64,000 nt of DNA from Acidobacteriota bacterium (GTDB taxonomy: Bacteria; Acidobacteriota; Terriglobia; Acidiferrales; UBA7541). Both the position numbers and the translations under genes were made by a program. The DNA lies in NCBI GenBank assembly GCA_013289835.1, contig JABCZG010000003.1, positions 124,001-188,000 on the forward strand, written 5' to 3'. The notes beneath the pieces are model-generated. The model was given only the letters and a program-made list of their open reading frames with translations, was not told the origin of the DNA and did no database searches. Positions within the stretch are counted from its first letter, which is position 1. Every line of letters starts with the position of its first letter. Positions 17,529 through 26,954 of the stretch are shown one piece after another.

Positions 17529-17550
17529 CCGTTACAACCAAAGCGACCGG

Positions 17551-18396
17551 TTACGAGGCGCGGGGGCGCTTGACGGAATGGGCCAGGCCGACGGCTTCTA
17601 GCATCCAGATGAAATACCAGCCGATGTCGGTCTGATACCAGCGGAGGCCGAGGCGGGCGGAGCCGGCGTGAGTGTGATGATTCTGGTGCCAGTTCTCGCC
17701 CCAGGCCGTTAGTTGGAAGGGGCCGAGCCACCAGACGTTCATGCTGGAATCGCCTTCCTTGACATGGTTGAGATGCGTGAGGCTGTTCACGAGGCACTGC
17801 ATGTGCAACGAATAGACTAGGCGGATCGCGCCCATCCAGAAGAAGCCCATCCAGCCGAAACCGAGAATCAGGCCGATGCAGATCGAGAAAATAATGACGG
17901 GAGTTTCGGCCCAGCCCCAAATTTTGTACACGCCGCCGGTGAGTTCGGGGGCCCAGCGCTGCTTATCCGCGGGTTGGGTTTGATAGAGCCAGCGAAGATG
18001 TGCCCACCAGAATCCGCCCTGCTTGGGACTGGAGATGTCTTCGGGGGTGTCCGTGACGGAATGATGGAGGCGATGATAGGCGACCCAACTGGCAGGGTGG
18101 CCGGAGCCGTTGAAGACGGCCCAGAAGATCAGAAATTGTTCGACGAAGCGATTGGTCTTGAGGGTCTTGTGGGCGAGCATGCGGTGATAGCAAACGGTGG
18201 TGCCGAGTCCCCCAAAGGCGATGGAGAGCACGGTCATGCCGACGACTTTGAGGCTGGGCACGGGGAAGAGGATCAGACCGATGATCGCGAGAGTGTGAAT
18301 GAGGACTAGATAGGTGAAGACGCCTTCTTTGCCGTGAACCGGTTTCCAGAATGGGCGGTCCCAAGGCCGAGGTTGTTGCGTTGCGGTCAGTTCCAT
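17551..18396 (-). CDS. Acyl-CoA/acyl-lipid desaturase, delta-9 type
   Basis: The 281-residue integral membrane di-iron desaturase introduces a double bond into fatty-acyl chains. All three histidine boxes are present: HRMLAH (71-76), HRLHH (108-112) and HQNHH (237-241), and four or so hydrophobic segments lie between and around them. CGGAGA precedes the ATG at 18396. A second, only distantly similar desaturase is at 53427-54284. Confidence 0.88.
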   Translation of the reverse strand: MELTATQQPRPWDRPFWKPVHGKEGVFTYLVLIHTLAIIGLILFPVPSLKVVGMTVLSIAFGGLGTTVCYHRMLAHKTLKTNRFVEQFLIFWAVFNGSGHPASWVAYHRLHHSVTDTPEDISSPKQGGFWWAHLRWLYQTQPADKQRWAPELTGGVYKIWGWAETPVIIFSICIGLILGFGWMGFFWMGAIRLVYSLHMQCLVNSLTHLNHVKEGDSSMNVWWLGPFQLTAWGENWHQNHHTHAGSARLGLRWYQTDIGWYFIWMLEAVGLAHSVKRPRAS

Positions 18397-19646
18397 GTAA
18401 TCTCCGGCGGTCTGCGGTATTGAAAGCGCGAATGCTTGGTAAGCAGAACGTATAAGGCAGACATAACCATATCATTTTCGGATGGGGTTTGCGGGAAAAC
18501 TGTACAAGAGAGAACACTAAAGGTGAACAGGGGGACGAAGAGCGTTGGAAGGTTGAGATGCCGCGTCGCGGTGGGCTCGGCGGGCTTGACGAGTTCCAGA
18601 TTGGGAAGAGTTGGTATACACCCCGGTGATTTTCGTAAGAGTGCCAAACAAAGGGGTTACAGGATACGGATCCTGGGAGAGTTCGCAACGCAAATAAAAC
18701 AAGCGGTTTGCGAGGAAGTTACCGGGCAGCGGACTGGCCGTCGAGACCAGCCCGCTTTCACTTCCAAAGCCCAGCGCGGTTCTGAGGGAACACGCGCTGC
18801 GCTGGAAGCGCCCGAATATGACCTAGATATACCAAACGCTGGTTACGAAAGATGTACCGTTTCGGACATTCGCGTGGTCCAAAAGGGAACACTACGTCCG
18901 AGCAGTGGACCTTGCTGGCGGAGGCAAAGCCTTGTCTGAGGTGCAGGGATGCGGACGGAACTCGTTCGCGGAAGGTACGGCGGGGGCTATAGTAAATCAT
19001 AGGACACGCAATTGACTTGCAGCGGGGCGAAGTCGAGGTGCGTTTCCGAAATACGGAATACGTGTGTGAGTGGCGCGGGGAGAGTATTCGGGGAATACGT
19101 TTGGAGTTGTAGAGGCTTGGCCCACTTGGCTGAAGGGGTTGAGCTGCGAAGAATGCCCGCGATGACAGTCCTAGGAGGCAATCCAACGATAGCCATCGCG
19201 GGCCTGTTACTAGCTTTCACTTATCACAAGGATTCTAAAGTTCCGGCTTAGATCCCCGCTGTTCAAAATTGAACATGTGCCAAATTGGAGTTTGGGCACG
19301 TCATCAAGGTTGCAAGGCCGCCAGCGCTGGACGCCACAGCTTCATCGACGGCGGCTAGTCAAAGCGAAGCAAAGAATTGCACATCCTGTTGCGCGCCGTT
19401 TGCGTCCCGGACGATCCTGCGGGACACAAAACAAGATCGCAAAGGGTAGGCCACGCGGAGCCCTCTCGGCCTGTTGAGGGTGCGTCCGGACAAATGTGCC
19501 GTCTTCGATACTGATAATAGTACCCAGTGTGCCATTACGGACAGAACTAAATCACCTCTGGAGATAATCTTTATACCGGTTTAGTACCACGAGGTCCGAG
19601 GGTGTTGCACGCGGAGAGCGGGTTCTGAGGCTAGACGAAAGACACC
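18397..19646. other. 1.25-kb stretch without a convincing gene
   Basis: Short open frames occur on both strands (the longest about 167 codons from 18436, plus strand), but none has a ribosome site, recognisable motif or protein-like composition. Base composition is less GC-skewed at third codon positions than in flanking genes. A hairpin-capable segment lies near 18724-18756. It could hold decayed genes, promoters of the divergent neighbours, or an unrecognised RNA. Confidence 0.5.
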
Positions 19647-21755
19647 ATGACAGTATCTATTCTGCTCCCCAAAATACTTCTGATTGAAAATGATCCGGCC
19701 GCATCCAATGCGATTCACACGGCGCTCGCCGGGACAGTCAGCGGTTCTTTCGACGTCGAATGGGTTCGCCAACTTTCCGAAGCTCTTGTGCGGCTGAGCA
19801 AAAAAGGAATTGCCGCGGTCTTGCTCAATTTGTCCCTGTCCGATAGTCACGGCATCGAGACGTTCGATAAGTTGTTCGCCGCTGCGCCCGACGTCCCGAT
19901 TTTGGTCTTCGGCAACGGTAACGAAGCCCTCGCGAAAGAGGCTGTAGGGCGCGGCGCACAGGATTATCTCCTGGCGGGTCACCTCGATAGCTATTCGCTC
20001 CCGCGTGCACTGCGCAACGCGATCGAGCGCAAGGCTGTCGACGACGCATTGTACTTGGAAAGAGAACGCGCGGTGGTTACCCTCAACTCGATTGGTGACG
20101 CCGTTCTTTGCACCGACATTTCCGGCAACATCACCTATCTCAATCTCGTTGCAGAGGCCATGACCGGTTGGCCCAGGGAAGAAGCCATTGGCAAACCCCT
20201 GGCTGAAGTCTTCCGAATTGTTGACGGCGCCACACGCAAGACCGCGCGAGATCCCATGGAGATGGCCGTCGAGCAAAATAGGACGGTGGGACTGACGGTG
20301 AATTGCGTGCTCATCCGCCGGGACGGATTTGAATCTGCCATTGAAGATTCCGCCGCGCCAATCCACGACCGGACAAGGCGAGTCATCGGAGCGGTGATCG
20401 TCTTCCATGATGTGAGCGCGGCGCGGGCCATGTCCGTCCAAATGACACACTCCGCGCAACACGATGTGGTCACAAATCTACCCAATCGTCTGCTGCTGAA
20501 CGACCGGATCGCTCAGTCGATCGCCGCAGGTCGCCGCTGGAACAGACCTCTTGCCGTAATCTTTCTGGATTTGGATCGCTTCAAATACATCAACGATTCG
20601 CTGGGACATGCCGTCGGCGACGAGCTTCTTCAGTGTGTTTCAAAACGATTGCTGGCCGGGGTCCGCGCTTCCGACACGGTCAGCCGCCAGGGCGGAGATG
20701 AATTCGTTATCCTGCTTTCAGAGATCACCTATCCGGAAGACGCGGCCACGAGCGCAAGAAAAATACTTCTTTCGCTCAGCGCACCCTGCTCCGTCGGGGG
20801 ACGATCCCTGCGTATCAGTGGCAGTATCGGCATCAGCGTCTACCCGGAGGACGGAGAGGATGCCGAAACGTTGATCAAGAATGCAGACTTGGCCATGTAC
20901 CACGCCAAGGAAAACGGGCGCAACAATTTCCAGTTCTTCACCGCGGAAATGAATCTGAAGGCCGTAGAGCGGCAATCTCTCGAAGGCAGCCTGCGCTGCG
21001 CTCTCGAGCAGGAAGAGTTCTTGCTGCATTATCAGCCGAAGGTAAATCTTGACACGGGCGAGATCACCGGAGTAGAGGCGTTGATACGATGGCAGCAGCC
21101 CGGCCGTGGACTGGTCCCTCCTTCCCAATTTGTGCCCATCGCCGAAGACTGTGGCCTAATCGTCGAGATCGGCCGTTGGGCGCTGCGCGAAGCATGCCGG
21201 CAGGCGCGCGAATGGCAAGACGCGGGACTGCCGTTTAAGCGGGTTTCCATCAACGTTTCCGCCGTCGAGTTCCGCAATAAGGGTTTTGTCGAAAGTGTCC
21301 GGACGATACTCTCGGAAGCCGGCTTGGAAGCGCGCTATCTCGACCTTGAGCTTACCGAGGGCGTCCTTATGGAGGATGCCGAATCCACGGCCGCAGTACT
21401 TCAAGAGCTCAAAACTATGGGGGTTCAGCTTGCGGTGGATGACTTCGGCACCGGCTATTCCAGCCTCAGTTATCTTCAGCAGTTTCCCATTGACGTCTTG
21501 AAAATTGACCAGTCCTTTGTGCATCGGATCACAGCCGATCCCGATGGCTCTTCCATCGTGAGCGCCATAATTGATATGGGCAAAAACCTCAAGCAGCGCG
21601 TGATTGCCGAGGGCATCGAAACTCCGGAGCAGCTCGCATTCCTTCGGGCCCACCACTGTGCGGAAGGACAAGGTTACCTCTTCAGCCATCCCCTGGCCGC
21701 CCCACAATTTGCCCATTTACTTCAGATGGCACTAACAGAAACTATCGTCCACTGA
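19647..21755 (+). CDS. Pseudo-receiver-PAS-GGDEF-EAL cyclic-di-GMP protein
   Basis: A 702-residue protein with a receiver-like domain (1-125), PAS (140-255), GGDEF (265-432) and EAL (440-695). In the receiver the phospho-acceptor is Asn61 (LLNLSLSD) instead of Asp, and the conserved lysine is Ala110 (DYLLAG), so phosphorylation is unlikely. The cyclase motif GGDEF is intact at 349-353, with an inhibitory RxxD (RASD, 340-343) five residues before it. The phosphodiesterase side has EALIRW (477), ELTEGVLMED, DDFGTGYSSL and KIDQSFV, all expected for activity. It is cytosolic with no membrane helix. Net direction of activity cannot be told. Confidence 0.88.
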   Translation: MTVSILLPKILLIENDPAASNAIHTALAGTVSGSFDVEWVRQLSEALVRLSKKGIAAVLLNLSLSDSHGIETFDKLFAAAPDVPILVFGNGNEALAKEAVGRGAQDYLLAGHLDSYSLPRALRNAIERKAVDDALYLERERAVVTLNSIGDAVLCTDISGNITYLNLVAEAMTGWPREEAIGKPLAEVFRIVDGATRKTARDPMEMAVEQNRTVGLTVNCVLIRRDGFESAIEDSAAPIHDRTRRVIGAVIVFHDVSAARAMSVQMTHSAQHDVVTNLPNRLLLNDRIAQSIAAGRRWNRPLAVIFLDLDRFKYINDSLGHAVGDELLQCVSKRLLAGVRASDTVSRQGGDEFVILLSEITYPEDAATSARKILLSLSAPCSVGGRSLRISGSIGISVYPEDGEDAETLIKNADLAMYHAKENGRNNFQFFTAEMNLKAVERQSLEGSLRCALEQEEFLLHYQPKVNLDTGEITGVEALIRWQQPGRGLVPPSQFVPIAEDCGLIVEIGRWALREACRQAREWQDAGLPFKRVSINVSAVEFRNKGFVESVRTILSEAGLEARYLDLELTEGVLMEDAESTAAVLQELKTMGVQLAVDDFGTGYSSLSYLQQFPIDVLKIDQSFVHRITADPDGSSIVSAIIDMGKNLKQRVIAEGIETPEQLAFLRAHHCAEGQGYLFSHPLAAPQFAHLLQMALTETIVH

Positions 21756-21853
21756 GGGTGCCGGATTAGTAGACATCTGTTTAGTAAGCCGTTAGCTATC
21801 TGTCTGACGGATCGACGGATAGCCACCGGCCATAAATATGGTAGACTATTTGC

Positions 21854-22087
21854 ATGCGGACGACGATTGACATTCCGGCTTCGCTGTACCAGCGGCTCAA
21901 GGCGCGCGCGGCGAACGAGGGCAGTTCCGCCAAGAGATTGATCCTGCGGGGCGTCGAGCAGGTTCTGCGTGAAAAGAGCAGCACTACGTCGCGCAAGCAC
22001 GTCAAGCTCCCGCTAGTCCGTTCCAAGCGCCCGGGAACCGTGGTGCTCGACAATGCCCGAATCTACGACGTCATTTCTTTTCCCTGA
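21854..22087 (+). CDS. VapB-like ribbon-helix-helix antitoxin
   Basis: The 77-residue protein begins MRTTIDIPASLYQRLKARAANEG, the beta strand and first helix of a ribbon-helix-helix DNA-binding domain, followed by a basic linker and a C-terminal tail that would wrap the toxin. It overlaps the PIN-domain toxin gene by 35 bases in antitoxin-toxin order. Autorepression by the pair is typical of the family but not shown here. Confidence 0.72.
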   Translation: MRTTIDIPASLYQRLKARAANEGSSAKRLILRGVEQVLREKSSTTSRKHVKLPLVRSKRPGTVVLDNARIYDVISFP

Positions 22088-22499
22088 TATCAACGTGTGG
22101 ATCGCCCTGACTTACCAAGGGCATGTCCATCACGCGCGCGCTGCATCGTGGTTTTCCGGCCTCGCTGCGGACTCCCGCCTGTTTTTCTGCCGCTTCACGC
22201 AACTTGGACTGCTCCGGCTGCTCACTGCGGAAGCGGTGATGAGCAAGGAAGTGATGAACCAGCCACAAGCGTGGCAGACGTATGATCGCTGGCTGCAAGA
22301 CGACCGGGTTGCGTGTCTCGACGAGCCTCCTGGTCTTGAGCGCGTATTCCGCGGCATGACGCGGCTCCGCCGCCCCGCTACCAAAGACTGGGCCGATTCC
22401 TATCTCTGCGCCTTTGCCTCCGCTTCGCAGTTCACGCTGGTCACCTTTGACCGTTCACTTAGCCGTAAAGCAGCAAACTCGCGTCTCCTCGGACTGTGA
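22053..22499 (+). CDS. VapC-like PIN-domain ribonuclease toxin
   Basis: A 148-residue PIN domain. The metal-binding acidic residues are D12 (LFPDINVWIAL), D115 (DWADSYLCAFA) and D133 (VTFDRSL). At the usual second acidic position the sequence reads FTQLGLLRLL, the pattern of a VapC subgroup. The first plausible start is the ATG at 22053 inside the antitoxin gene. Toxins of this fold cleave tRNA or rRNA; the target here is unknown. Confidence 0.75.
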   Translation: MPESTTSFLFPDINVWIALTYQGHVHHARAASWFSGLAADSRLFFCRFTQLGLLRLLTAEAVMSKEVMNQPQAWQTYDRWLQDDRVACLDEPPGLERVFRGMTRLRRPATKDWADSYLCAFASASQFTLVTFDRSLSRKAANSRLLGL

Positions 22500-22819
22500 C
22501 TTGCGGAAATGACGGTGGTGGGTGTGCGAGTTCGGGATGAGTGGTTCGATTACCGGCCGCAGCTACAATCCGCGGAAAAGGATTACGCCGAAAATGTCGG
22601 AACAAGCTTGGGCGACCCTGCGTGGGCGATCATGCCTGGGCGCAGGCTGTTGCGGCAAGGTGGCGCGGGCGGACTGGCGGGCAGCGTTCGAGCTGGAATA
22701 TTTGCGGGGGAAAAGCCGTCTTAGCTTTGGCTGGGGCCTGTGGACAGATGGTGCGTGGCAAGCGATAATTCTAATTCGGCGCAATCGTGCATGGGGGGCG
22801 CCAGATCCGAGGAGGGGGA
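22500..22819. other. Intergenic region after the toxin-antitoxin pair
   Basis: About 320 bases of high-GC sequence with several overlapping short open frames (such as 22509-22724) and no ribosome sites or motifs. It probably carries the promoter of the coiled-coil gene, whose ribosome site GGAGGGGGA is at 22811-22819. I see no recognised element. Confidence 0.4.
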
Positions 22820-23764
22820 ATGAGCATTTCTCCAAACGTACCGACGCCGCAAGAGTCCTATCACTACGAGTCCACGGGAACGCCGAGGTGGATCGCAGTG
22901 CTCTTTGGCGTGTTGATTGCGCTGATGGCGGTGCTGGGCTACGCGGGGTATTCGACGCAAACGCGGCTGAGCCAGGACCTGGCCAAGCAGCAGGACCAAG
23001 ATAAAATTCTCGTCGCGCAACTCGATCAGGCAAATTCGCGCATCGCGGACTTGAAGAGCAAGATGGAAATCACCACGCAGCGTGTGGGCTTGACGCAGTC
23101 CGAACTGGCGCAGGCCAAGAGCCGCGCGGAATCCATCCGCAAGGAACAGCAAACGTCGGATGAGAAGCTGACGGCGCAACTTTCGCAGGTGAAGCAGGAG
23201 AGCGAGGAGAAAATCGGCGCGGTGGCCACGGAAGTGGGCGGCGCGAAGAAAGACATCGAAGCCACGAAAACGGATTTGGAGGCCACGAAAGGCAAACTGG
23301 AGCGCAGCCTGGGCGACATGAACGTGATGAGCGGGTTGATCGCGCGCAACCACGACGACTTGGATGAGCTGAGGCGCCGCGGGGACCGCAACTACTACGA
23401 GTTCACAGTTCAAAAGGCCAAGACGCCGCAACGCGTCGGGCCGGTGCAGATCAATGTGTCCAAGGTGGACCAGAAGAAATCGAAGTACACGATGGTGGTG
23501 TTCGTGGACGATCGCTCGATCGAGAAAAAGGATAAGACCGCGGGCGAGCCCGTGCAGTTTTACGTGAAGGGCGCGTCGCGGATGGCGCCTTACGAAATCG
23601 TGGTGTTCGACGTGGGGAAAAATCAGATTACCGGGTACCTGGCGACGCCGAAGGAAGGCGGGCCGGGCGCGGCTGCTTCGGCTCCCGCGCCGGCGGCTGC
23701 GGCGCAGGCGCCAGCGGCTACACCTACGACGGCTCCAACGTTGAAACAGGCCGGCAAACCGTAG
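22820..23764 (+). CDS. Single-pass membrane protein with long periplasmic coiled coil
   Basis: I chose the ATG at 22820, directly after GGAGGGGG. The 314-residue protein has a short cytoplasmic part, one transmembrane helix (about residues 24-44), a coiled coil of about 110 residues (heptad-rich segments such as QDQDKILVAQLDQANSRIADLKSK), a globular beta-like domain (about 190-270) and a proline/alanine-rich tail. No enzymatic motif is visible. It heads three consecutive exported-protein genes and may act as an envelope scaffold. Confidence 0.7.
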   Translation: MSISPNVPTPQESYHYESTGTPRWIAVLFGVLIALMAVLGYAGYSTQTRLSQDLAKQQDQDKILVAQLDQANSRIADLKSKMEITTQRVGLTQSELAQAKSRAESIRKEQQTSDEKLTAQLSQVKQESEEKIGAVATEVGGAKKDIEATKTDLEATKGKLERSLGDMNVMSGLIARNHDDLDELRRRGDRNYYEFTVQKAKTPQRVGPVQINVSKVDQKKSKYTMVVFVDDRSIEKKDKTAGEPVQFYVKGASRMAPYEIVVFDVGKNQITGYLATPKEGGPGAAASAPAPAAAAQAPAATPTTAPTLKQAGKP

Positions 23765-23914
23765 CGAGCACTTCGGCAAAATTCGCGCTCCCTTCCACAA
23801 AAGCTCTGTTCTGCGTTCTGGAAACACGACGCGGGACAGGGCTTCTGTCTTTTTGGCGCTGGCGCTAGCATGAAAAGACAGCCGCATTCGAATCGAAATC
23901 TTCAGGAGCGCCCG

Positions 23915-25714
23915 ATGAACGCGAAGAGCTTCCGCAATCCTCTCTTGGTGGTACTAACTTTTGTGGTACTGGGGATAAGCCCGGCGCGGGCGCAGGCTCC
24001 GCTGGAGCCGGCGCAGATGTCGCCACGAACGATTTTTTATTTGATTTGGCGCGGGGCTCCGGCGGCGGACGCGAGAAAAGCGAATTCGCTGATGGCGCTG
24101 TGGGATGACCCGGACTTTGCGTCGGTGCGCTCGGCGATGGCGGCGAACATGCTTGCTTCTTCGGAACAAAAACCGGGGCAACCGAAGCTGACGGTGGAAC
24201 AAGTTCAGGAATTTGCGTCGCTGCTGGAGAATTCCTTTACGGTGGGATATCTCGCGGAGCCGGCGAAGCGCGAGGCAGCGGGAGCAGCGAGCGCGACCGA
24301 TTCGAACGCAGCGGGCGGCACGGGCGCGGCTAAGGCGAAGCCGCCGGCTTGGAATGGGATGTTTTTTGTGTACGATCGCACGGGGAAAGAGGCGGTACTT
24401 GCGAAAGCGATTCTACTTATGCGCGCGCAAGCGAAAGAGATGCCGCACATTTCGCCGGTGACGATTGGAGACGCGCAGGTTTTGAAGATTGAAGAAAAAA
24501 ACAGCACGACGTATTGGGCGGAGCATGGGAAGTACGCCATCAGCGCGAGCGAGCGCTCGGTGATGGAAGATGTGCTCGGGCGGCTCGACGCCAAGACGAC
24601 GGTGGCGGGACCGCTGACGCAACTGGCTGCGTATCAAGAAGCGAAGCCGATTGTTGGCAGCGGCGTGATTGAATTTTTCCTGCGCATTCCGAACCTGAAG
24701 GAGTTTGCGCCGGATTCGAAAGCGGGGGACCTGAAGGTTGGCCAACTGCTGGACGCGGCGAAGCTTGACGCGATTCATTCGGTGTGCGGGCACGTGACGT
24801 TCGAAGGGGCGAAAACCCACGTGCAAGCGGCAATCCTTGGCGATACGGCGCCGGGGACACCGTTTGATATTTGGACGAACGGAGTTGCCGCGCCGGCTTC
24901 GTTGGCGCTGGTTCCCGCAGATGCCATTTCGTATGGCTCGACACAGATCAATTTCCTGGGAATTTATGCGGTGATCAAGCGCATCGCGCGGGCTGCGTTT
25001 CCGACGGGACAGCAGGGCAACGCCGACCTTCTCGACACGCTGGCGCAGGCGCGTATCGGGATGCCACTGCCGGATGCGATCGGGCTTTTCAGCGGAGAGA
25101 TCGCTTCGATGCAGACGAATCCTTCGTTGGACAGCGCGAAGCAGGTTTATTTTTTTGGGATTCGAAAGAAGCCGGAAACGCTGAAACTGATTCGAACGGT
25201 ATTCAGCGACCAGCTCACATCGGAGCGCAATGAAGGCGACGTGACGTATATGAAGATCTCGCTCGGAGGGAGTCAGGGAAACGCGGGCGTGGCGCAGTGG
25301 AACTTTTTCAATCTCGCCGTGATGCCGGACATGATTCTGGGCGCCAGCCGCGTGGATTCGCTGCGCGAGGTGGTCGCGAACCGAGGGAAAGAAGCGGCGG
25401 GTGGGGGGCTCGCGAGCGTCCCGCAATTTCAGGCGGGGCGCGCGCAATATCCTGAAAACCTGAATGGGCTTGGCTACTTTGATTTTCAAAAGGTGGACTG
25501 GCAGGCCATGAAGGACCGCTGGATTTCAGAAGCCAAGAAGAGCGCTGCACAAAAATCGGCGGATGCGGCGAAGAAAAACATGCCAGCGACGACTCCGACT
25601 CCTGATTGGCTCCTGCAGGCGAATCCACAAGTTTTCGCGCGGCATCTGCATTATTCTTCGAGCGTCTCGTGGAAGGATGCCAAGGGCGTTCACTGGGAAC
25701 AGTGGGTCGAATAG
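23915..25714 (+). CDS. Large secreted protein of unknown function
   Basis: The chosen ATG at 23915 has AGGAGC upstream and gives a signal peptide (about residues 1-27, ending ARAQ). The mature part of about 570 residues has no family that I recognise. Features include a lipoprotein-adhesin-like mixed composition, a glycine/alanine-rich insert near residues 115-140 and a lysine-rich helical part before the C-terminus. The stop is 7 bases before the VWFA gene, so the two are cotranscribed and perhaps functionally linked. Confidence 0.65.
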   Translation: MNAKSFRNPLLVVLTFVVLGISPARAQAPLEPAQMSPRTIFYLIWRGAPAADARKANSLMALWDDPDFASVRSAMAANMLASSEQKPGQPKLTVEQVQEFASLLENSFTVGYLAEPAKREAAGAASATDSNAAGGTGAAKAKPPAWNGMFFVYDRTGKEAVLAKAILLMRAQAKEMPHISPVTIGDAQVLKIEEKNSTTYWAEHGKYAISASERSVMEDVLGRLDAKTTVAGPLTQLAAYQEAKPIVGSGVIEFFLRIPNLKEFAPDSKAGDLKVGQLLDAAKLDAIHSVCGHVTFEGAKTHVQAAILGDTAPGTPFDIWTNGVAAPASLALVPADAISYGSTQINFLGIYAVIKRIARAAFPTGQQGNADLLDTLAQARIGMPLPDAIGLFSGEIASMQTNPSLDSAKQVYFFGIRKKPETLKLIRTVFSDQLTSERNEGDVTYMKISLGGSQGNAGVAQWNFFNLAVMPDMILGASRVDSLREVVANRGKEAAGGGLASVPQFQAGRAQYPENLNGLGYFDFQKVDWQAMKDRWISEAKKSAAQKSADAAKKNMPATTPTPDWLLQANPQVFARHLHYSSSVSWKDAKGVHWEQWVE

Positions 25715-25721
25715 CGGGGCG

Positions 25722-26726
25722 ATGCGTCCTTTCCGCTTTTCTCTGAGAGCGCTACAGTTGCCTGCTCTTCTGCTGCTAAGCAGCGCGGCAAACGCGGCGC
25801 AAAATCCTCAAGAACCACAACAAACGATTCGAATCCAGGTGGAGCGCGTCAATGTCGGCGTGATTGTGACGGACGCGCGCGGGCAGTTTGTGGAGGGCCT
25901 GCGGCGGGAAGATTTTCATTTATTTGATGACGGGACGGAACAGCCGCTGACCGATTTCGCGACGATTGAAGAGCCGGGGCAAGTGCTGCTTCTTATTGAG
26001 GCGGGGCCTGCCGTCTATCTTCTGGAGGGCGGGCATTTACAAGCCGCCCTTGGTTTGCTCAATGGTTTGTCGGCGGGCGATCGCGTCGCGGTGGTGAAAT
26101 ATGCGGAAGCGCCGCAGGCGCTGCTGGATTTCACACCGGACAAACAGGACGCCGCAGCGTCGTTCGATCAATTGCGTTTCAATCTTGGATATGGGTCGCT
26201 GAATCTCTCTTCCAGCGTTTCGAAGGTCATCGAGTGGCTCAGGCAGGTTCGAGGCAAGAAAACGATAGTGCTGCTCTCGACGGGCGTGGATACATCTTCC
26301 GCGAACGAGCGGGCGATGGCTCTTCAGCAACTGAAGACCGGCGACGTTCGGCTGCTTGCTGTTTCGCTGGCGGGCGAGCTGCAAGATTCCCCTCCCAGCA
26401 ACAAAAAGAAGACTCGCGCGCAAAATCCGGCGCAACCTCCACAGCAGTTCGCGCAGGCAAACCAACTCTTGAAGCAGCTGGCCGAGGCAACGGGAGGGCG
26501 TGCCTACTTTCCCGTGAGCGAAAAAGAGTTCAGCGCGGCCTACGCGGAGATTGCGCAACTCGTACGTCACGAATACAGCCTGGCATTCACGCCACCGAGG
26601 CAAGACGGCGTAGTTCATTCGATCGAAGTTCGCATCAACTCGCCACAAACCTCCGGTCCAAACGCCGCGAACATGGCGTACCGCACGGATTATCGGCGGG
26701 CGTATGTTGCCCCCACGCCTCAGTAG
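25722..26726 (+). CDS. Secreted VWFA-related protein of the acidobacterial type
   Basis: The protein has 334 residues from the ATG at 25722 with a signal peptide ending near NAAQ. It matches the VWFA-related Acidobacterial domain proteins: IRIQVERVNVGVIVTDARGQFVEGLRREDF is their N-terminal signature, then a von Willebrand A-like core whose usual DxSxS metal site is absent (LLLIEAGPAVYLLEGG takes its place), KKTIVLLSTGVD, and LAEATGGRAYFP. This family is abundant in Acidobacteriota and supports the lineage guess. Its role is unknown; ligand binding on the outside or in the periplasm is likely. Confidence 0.82.
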   Translation: MRPFRFSLRALQLPALLLLSSAANAAQNPQEPQQTIRIQVERVNVGVIVTDARGQFVEGLRREDFHLFDDGTEQPLTDFATIEEPGQVLLLIEAGPAVYLLEGGHLQAALGLLNGLSAGDRVAVVKYAEAPQALLDFTPDKQDAAASFDQLRFNLGYGSLNLSSSVSKVIEWLRQVRGKKTIVLLSTGVDTSSANERAMALQQLKTGDVRLLAVSLAGELQDSPPSNKKKTRAQNPAQPPQQFAQANQLLKQLAEATGGRAYFPVSEKEFSAAYAEIAQLVRHEYSLAFTPPRQDGVVHSIEVRINSPQTSGPNAANMAYRTDYRRAYVAPTPQ

Positions 26727-26819
26727 TTGGGAAACTACCGATTCGGCAACCTAGTGCCTAGCAACCCGACCGTTCAACTTCGTAGAAGGGAACTCGGGAA
26801 TTCTGCGGAAACCTTCGTA

Positions 26820-26846
26820 TTGACAGTAACAAAACAATGATATAAA
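26820..26846 (+). promoter_or_regulatory. Candidate sigma-70-type promoter of the esterase gene
   Basis: TTGACA at 26820-26825 is followed after 15 bases by TATAAA at 26841-26846, in an unusually AT-rich stretch. The spacing is short of the optimal 17. Transcription from here would give a leader of about 100 bases. Confidence 0.45.
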
Positions 26847-26860
26847 CACTCACAATTCCA

Positions 26861-26938
26861 TCCCCGCCGCCGCGCCGCAACGTGCGCCAGCGGGGATTCA
26901 GGGGAACTCCTCCCAAGCTCAGGACGTAGTCGTTCCCC
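26861..26938 (+). promoter_or_regulatory. Structured leader with a box shared with the adhesin gene
   Basis: TCCCCGC (26861-26867) pairs with GCGGGGA (26890-26896). The box ATTCAGGGGAACTCCTCCC follows at 26896-26914, and its GGGGAAC can pair with GTTCCCC at 26932-26938, just before the ribosome site. A nearly identical box (ATTCAGGAAACTCCTCCC), also preceded by a stem, lies at 47013-47030 before the lipoprotein gene. The CTCCTCC core could sequester the ribosome site. It matches no riboswitch class I recognise. Confidence 0.35.
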
Positions 26939-26954
26939 GGTCAGTGAGGAAACC

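Noticed and set aside
18436..18939. Open frame of 167 codons on the plus strand.
   Set aside because: No ribosome site, no recognisable motif, unlike flanking proteins in composition.
24413..25489. Minus-strand open frame of 358 codons.
   Set aside because: Arginine/histidine-rich antisense of the secreted-protein gene.
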